DNA of 64,000 bases from Palaemon carinicauda (lineage: Eukaryota; Arthropoda; Malacostraca; Decapoda; Palaemonidae), in contig NC_090730.1 of assembly GCF_036898095.1 (NCBI RefSeq), positions 27,962,780 through 28,026,779 of the forward strand. The letters are read 5' to 3'. Positions 59,408-64,000 of the stretch are shown one piece after another. The position numbers and the translations under genes are program-made. The notes under the pieces were generated by a model. It had not been told where the DNA came from, ran no database searches, and worked only from the letters and a program-made list of their open reading frames with translations. Position 1 is the first letter of the stretch, and each line of letters opens with the position of its first letter.

Positions 59408-61262
59408 CTCTGTTTGAGCCTCTACCTTTGGGACGAAAGGTAGTCGTCTGTTGCTCGAAAGCAGGGGTGAAAACCGGCGACTGTGACAAGACCGGTTGGG
59501 TGACCAGCTGAAAGGTCTGCTGTGGCTGAGCTGCCACTTGGGGAGTAGCGGATCCCGGAAACTGCCGTCTCTGTTGACGTTGCTGGGGTTTCTGCTTGGA
59601 GGATTTCCTCTTAGGTTGAGGGCTGTCGTCCTGAGAGGATTTCCTCTTCTTCGACATGCCCCACTTGTGGAGAAGGTTCCTGTTCTCCGTGGCGGCCTTG
59701 TCGATGATCTCTTTCACAAGGGCAGAGGGAAAGAGGTGCTTACCCCAGATGTTGGAGGAAATCAGCCTCCGGGGTTCGTGTCTCGCTGTGGCACTGGAGA
59801 ACACGAATTCACGACAGGCTCTATGAGCCTTCATGAAGCTGTACAGGTCTTTAACCACAGTCGCCAAATGCGTTTTGGCGAGCACCATGTAGTAATCGGG
59901 GACTCTAGTGTCACCGGCCATGACGTCGAGCTGTACCTGGAGGGACATGGATGCGGCGAGCCTTTCCTTCGTGTCATGTTCCTGACGAAGGAGATGGTCA
60001 TTAAGTTTCGGGAGGTCTTCGTTAAATTGACGTCCAGCAACGTCAGGTTCTAGTTTCCCCACCACGAAGGTATGCTGGACATCTTTCCAGTGTCGAACAT
60101 CGGGGGGAGTAGTCAGGGAGAAGGGTCTGCACTCCTCCAGTGCAGGGCAAGGTTTCCCTTCTTCCACTGCCTTGTGTACCGCAGCGAAGGCCTTTTCTAT
60201 GAAGGGGAGGATCGCATCGTCTGGTGCGACGTAGGTAGGGTGCTTCTTGCTCAGCGCCGGAAGCTTTGAGCAGGTAAAACCCCTACTTTTAACAGCATTG
60301 GCCAGCATAGCCTGGGCCTTCGGGAGATCGAACACTATCACCTCCTTAGGTACGGTCTCTTCTTTAGAGGCAGGTTCGGATCGAAGTCGGACGTAACAGT
60401 CCGGATAAGCCTCAAAACTCGGGAAGAATTCCACTTCTTCCAGGGCAACCGAGCCGACCTTCTCACTGACGAAGATCCTGCCCGTTGTTATAGGCATGTG
60501 CTCGGCATACCTCCAGGGGTTGGCGTCCGAACATGCCGGGAGGTCCTTAACCGAAATCCTTTTCGGCTCCTTTGAACTTCCCATGGTCCTGATGTATTCG
60601 TGTGTCTCACGGAGTTTCTTGTCCATAAGAGCTTCGAGCATACGGAACATCTCCTGGGCGCTGGATGGGATGGGGTCCGGGGTGGCGGAGGTAGACGGGA
60701 GTGATACATCCGTCGGTGTAGGAGTTGGGGCGGGGGTGGAAGGCGGAGCGACCTCCTGCTCCGACTCGGTGTATTCCACTTGGTCTTCCTCATAGTCCAG
60801 TTCTTCGGCCATGAGGTTCCTCTCCGTGGTCTCCGACACTTCCGACATACGTTCCGCGTTGTCGGTATCCAGGTGACACTCGTGCATGGACTGGGCCATG
60901 ACTACATCGGGTTCCACCGTTATCTGGACGGTGGGGATCTGATCCTTGGGGACCACAGAGTCTGGGGATGCCTTCGGGAAAAGCAAGGCCCTCAAGTCTT
61001 CAGTGGCAAGGTATGGTCCAGTGGCGTTCTTCTGGAAGCCACGCACCCATTTGCGTAGCTTCTCTTGAGAAGCGTCCCTAACCTCCGCTGAGGGAGGATT
61101 ATTGAACGCCTCGACCAGGCGGTCCTTGCAGACTGTACAGTTCTGCGGGTCCCAAAACTTCAGATCGCCTTTCTTGTAGGCGCAAGGGGCGTGGGTCCTA
61201 CACGCCGTGTGCCCGTAGAAGTGCGGGCGCTTCACTGCACAGAAGCCGTGATCGCACTTCAC
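59310..61262 (-). pseudogene. Element C Gag-like frame, start codon lost
   Basis: A 650-residue open frame collinear with the gag of element A: N-terminal Cys/His cluster, acidic Pro/Thr-rich stretch, basic RGRGERGASGRG tail. At the position of A's ATG the codon is GTG, nine bases after the conserved splice-acceptor-like tract, so normal initiation is probably lost; an internal ATG could still start a shorter product. Confidence 0.85.
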
Positions 61263-61271
61263 GTATTCCTC

Positions 61272-61290
61272 CTGTAAGAGAAAGAGAACA
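61272..61290 (-). promoter_or_regulatory. Putative 3' splice site before gag (element C)
   Basis: The minus strand reads TTCTCTTTCTCTTACAG, nine bases before the gag start position, as in element A despite base changes within the tract. Confidence 0.55.
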
Positions 61291-63622
61291 TGAGTATGGG
61301 GGAGTCATAATTATGACTTATATTCTAAAGTTAAATATTAAAGGATTAATCTTTAACTTAATTTTAAGTGATATAAACAATGTGATGTTTTTGAGAGTGG
61401 GCGGAAATGAAGGAGATAGACACATACTCCGTGTAACCCACCCGGCTGGTTACCGTAACCTTATCCATAGGCAATTTGTTTGTGACCAAGGGCACAGGGC
61501 AGAATTCTTCATAGATTGCCAGGGAGGCAGGGGGAATTCTAGTAGGAATTGCCAAGGATATAAAACTGGGACTGAGGCCACTCAGACCATAGAATTGGGA
61601 ATGTAGACGATCCCATAGGGTAACGGTTTACGGCAACCAGCCGTGCTAAGATACACACAGCATGCTGGAAATTTGTGATATGCAAGAAGACAGCATGGTT
61701 ATTAATAGAACGGTAAGACAATACCTATCTATTTATGTAGTCAAACCATCTGGTTGCAATGTAGGGCTATCAGCATGAGATGATAGCTAGGAGAAGGGCT
61801 GCAAGTCGCTTTGACGCTTCCGGAAGGCTCCGGCAGACCGACGGCACGCCGGAGGCCGCTCCAGCAGAGTTTCTGGCATTAGGGAAAACAAATATAGAAG
61901 TCAGAAGTAATGCCAGGATGGTGGCCGCCGGCACAACGGCAGCACTCCGGCGGGAAGCGGCGGCTCCGGCAGCCGAAGGTTGCCGGCTTGGTGACAGGTA
62001 CAAGGAAGGGCTATAGCAGAACCGGACTGCTGGCAGTGGATGCCGGCACTCCGGGGGCCGGACCGATGGACGGACGACCGAAGCTATGAGGTATGAGGGA
62101 AGGCCATCGGCTGTACGCCGACGGGAGGCTGCAGTCCCCCGGCACACGGAGGACTGACGGCCCAGGGGGCAAGGAATGTGTCACCAAGGGTGGGAGGTGG
62201 GTATCACCGACAGAGGAGGTGGCAAGGAACCGGCACCAGGACAGTGAAAGAGACAGAAGGAGGGATGTAGGGGTACGGACACGGACCCCAAGACATCCCA
62301 CCTGAATGGGTGTACCCATGATAGAGGCTAGCCCTATCATCCAGAGGCAGGGGCCCCAGGCGGCCGGGAGCCAGGGTAGCCCAAGGGAGGGCTAGGGAAC
62401 ACCCAAGAGGGGGAGAACCCCTGCGGACAAAACGCATCCAGTGGCTAACCCCATAGGACACTATGAAGGGTATATGTACCAGAGCGGACTGCACACAGGG
62501 ACTCAAGGTAGCCCTATCACTCCACCCTAAGGAGGAGTTGTAGGACAGGGGATAGATGGGTATAGACTAACCTAATTATAGGCTAGGCCATACAAGAGAT
62601 AGGTGGGGAGGGGAGAAGAAGAAGGGTCTTCTATAGGAGAGGCTCTGTACCAAAGCGGCCACCAAGGAAGGGAGGACGCTCCCTAGCCTAAGGTTAGGCA
62701 GCCTGTCTGAGAACGGTGCATGGGTACCGTTTCAGCAAGGCACAGAACTAACTCCCCCCAAGCCTAACCTAGAGCAGGGATGTTACACCCTGAACTAGGA
62801 AGGATGGAAGATGTATCGCATTGCAGGGAAGGTCAGGAAGCCTAGCCTCAGCAATAGAGGAAGGGCAGGCCGTTCCTCATTCTCGGACGCAGCCCTAAGG
62901 GGGGATCATTCCCTTAGGGAGGACAGAGAAGCGATAAGTACTCTGGTATGAGCTTGATCCCCTTACGTGGTAGGGGGAGCAAGGCTACGCAGAGGGAATG
63001 CCCTAAGGCAGGGGGTGAAGGGAGCATATAGGGGGCCTACAATTAGGTTAGGTTAGAGAGGTAGGCCTACACTGTCAAACCTATCCCCTATATGGTCCCT
63101 AAAGGCGAAAACACTTGCATCACAGTAAACAGTATCATAAAATAATGCCACTATCTTCATAACTAAACCTAGGATCACTGAAATATATCATGCATGAACA
63201 CTGATGATAGGCACTCTAGCCTAGGGGCTAGACTAGCGAACTGGTATGGGGTCAGTCGATGACCAATAAAAGAGCGTCAAAACACGATATATAAAGTTCC
63301 TAGCTATGAAGACTAAATAACTAATAGTATCGATTAGTTAATGAGGCCGGAAAACGCTGTTGAGGCTAGCTAAATAAGGCATGCAAAACAACAGCGACGC
63401 CATAAAATGGCGGGTCCGGTAGAGGCACAGCTCTGCCACAAAACATAAAATATCTTGAAAAGTAAAAGTTACTTTACGGTCAGAGCTTATTTAAACAATA
63501 CTGGAACCTTGTACTCAACTTTCCAGAAGAAGGCGAGGCCGAGGGTAGAGACATGGCTAAGATGCAAGTCGATAAGATGCACACAGGGAAAAATCCGACT
63601 AGTAAGGCAAGCTACTAAGCGA
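61291..63622 (-). other. Element C 5' leader with GC-rich block
   Basis: Counterpart of 15612-17886. The CCGGC-rich block is at about 61810-62170 and CTAACC words recur in 62.5-63.1 kb. No coding region. Confidence 0.6.
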
Positions 63623-63964
63623 AGGATGAGGACGGACGTGACGTCATTTAGCAATGGCACCCGTTTGTTTACGTCTCGAGTACCAAAAGTAGCCACGAAC
63701 GAGATTAGCTGTGGAACGGCTCCCCAGCTATTCTCCGCCCCTACACATCGAAGTGTTAACTCTATGTGGGGTGCAGATAGCTATGTGACGCGTTAATACA
63801 TGCGTCCCCTGTTGATATACAATGTCTTAAAGGGAAACCTTTAGGATACTCGCTCCAGAAGTTAGAATTCTGTGATAACCTGTGGTTAAATTCTCTGGGA
63901 ATATCTAGTAGTTATATACCCAAGGAAGCTACCAAAAAGGAACCTTCCATCAGGACGCCATGGC
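63623..63964. repeat. Element C right inverted terminal repeat
   Basis: 342 bp, inverted partner of 55206-55546, followed by the short end TTGAGCCC and an A-run. Confidence 0.92.
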
Positions 63965-63979
63965 TTGAGCCCAAAAAAA

Positions 63980-64000
63980 CCACAGGTTATCACAGAATTC
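63980..64000 (+). mobile_element. Element D, terminal repeat resumed
   Basis: Continues the ITR interrupted at 55160, with the same order as in A and C ITRs (CCACAGGTTATCACAG after CCCAGAGAATT). The rest of D lies beyond the window. Confidence 0.85.

Larger units (their letters stand above)
55161..63979 (-). mobile_element. Element C: second DIRS copy, degraded, inserted in element D
   Basis: 8.8 kb, same family, order and orientation as element A: left ITR, internal complementary region, recombinase, RT-RNase H, gag, leader, right ITR. It carries several inactivating changes (separate entries), and its ITRs differ at about five or more positions, so it is older than A. Ends lie in A-runs (AA at 55161-55162; seven A at 63973-63979). 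Confidence 0.92.

Overview
This is a eukaryotic, AT-rich, repeat-dominated window with no convincing host protein-coding gene, tRNA or rRNA gene. The long (TA)n, (GA)n, (CA)n and (TAA)n tracts, the RTE-type and other non-LTR LINE remnants, and the DIRS and BEL/Pao retroelements together suggest an arthropod, most likely a decapod crustacean. That assignment rests on repeat style and memory of similar families; no host gene is present to confirm it.

Layout. 1-7.8 kb is mostly unannotated AT-rich DNA with a (GA)n tract, a LINE 3' tail and a near-perfect fold-back MITE (5270-5516). 7.8-24.9 kb is a three-layer transposon nest. An old, degraded DIRS-type tyrosine-recombinase retroelement on the + strand (element B) was split by a young DIRS-type element on the - strand (element A, 9462-18243) and, independently, by a Tigger/pogo DNA transposon (21512-24078, TA target duplication). 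Element A keeps three open frames (gag; RT-RNase H; tyrosine recombinase), 344-bp inverted terminal repeats, and the internal complementary region typical of DIRS elements.

24.9-39 kb holds LINE 3' tails, two RTE 3' ends that each run directly into a (TA)n array, an RTE RT fragment next to an inverted copy of itself, a duplicated tRNA-like SINE segment, and AT arrays that carry a recurrent conserved island. 39.3-42.0 kb is a 32-bp satellite with a 927-bp higher-order duplication, bounded by a perfect 24-bp inverted repeat. 42.3-43.0 kb is another LINE 3' region.

45.4-53.6 kb is a complete, apparently very young BEL/Pao LTR retrotransposon: 1103-bp LTRs, a CCATG target duplication, a tRNA-Arg-like primer site and one polyprotein frame. 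55.1-64.0 kb holds a second DIRS copy (element C, 55161-63979) of the same family as A, with a broken RT and recombinase. It is inserted inside the terminal repeat of a third, oppositely oriented copy (element D), of which only the edges are visible.

How the parts work together: in the DIRS elements gag, RT-RNase H and the recombinase should copy RNA into a circle whose junction is templated by the internal complementary region, and the recombinase then integrates the circle. The A-run lengths at both complete DIRS insertions fit that model (6 A at the junction plus 3 A at the target). In the BEL element one polyprotein should supply Gag, protease, RT, RNase H and integrase.
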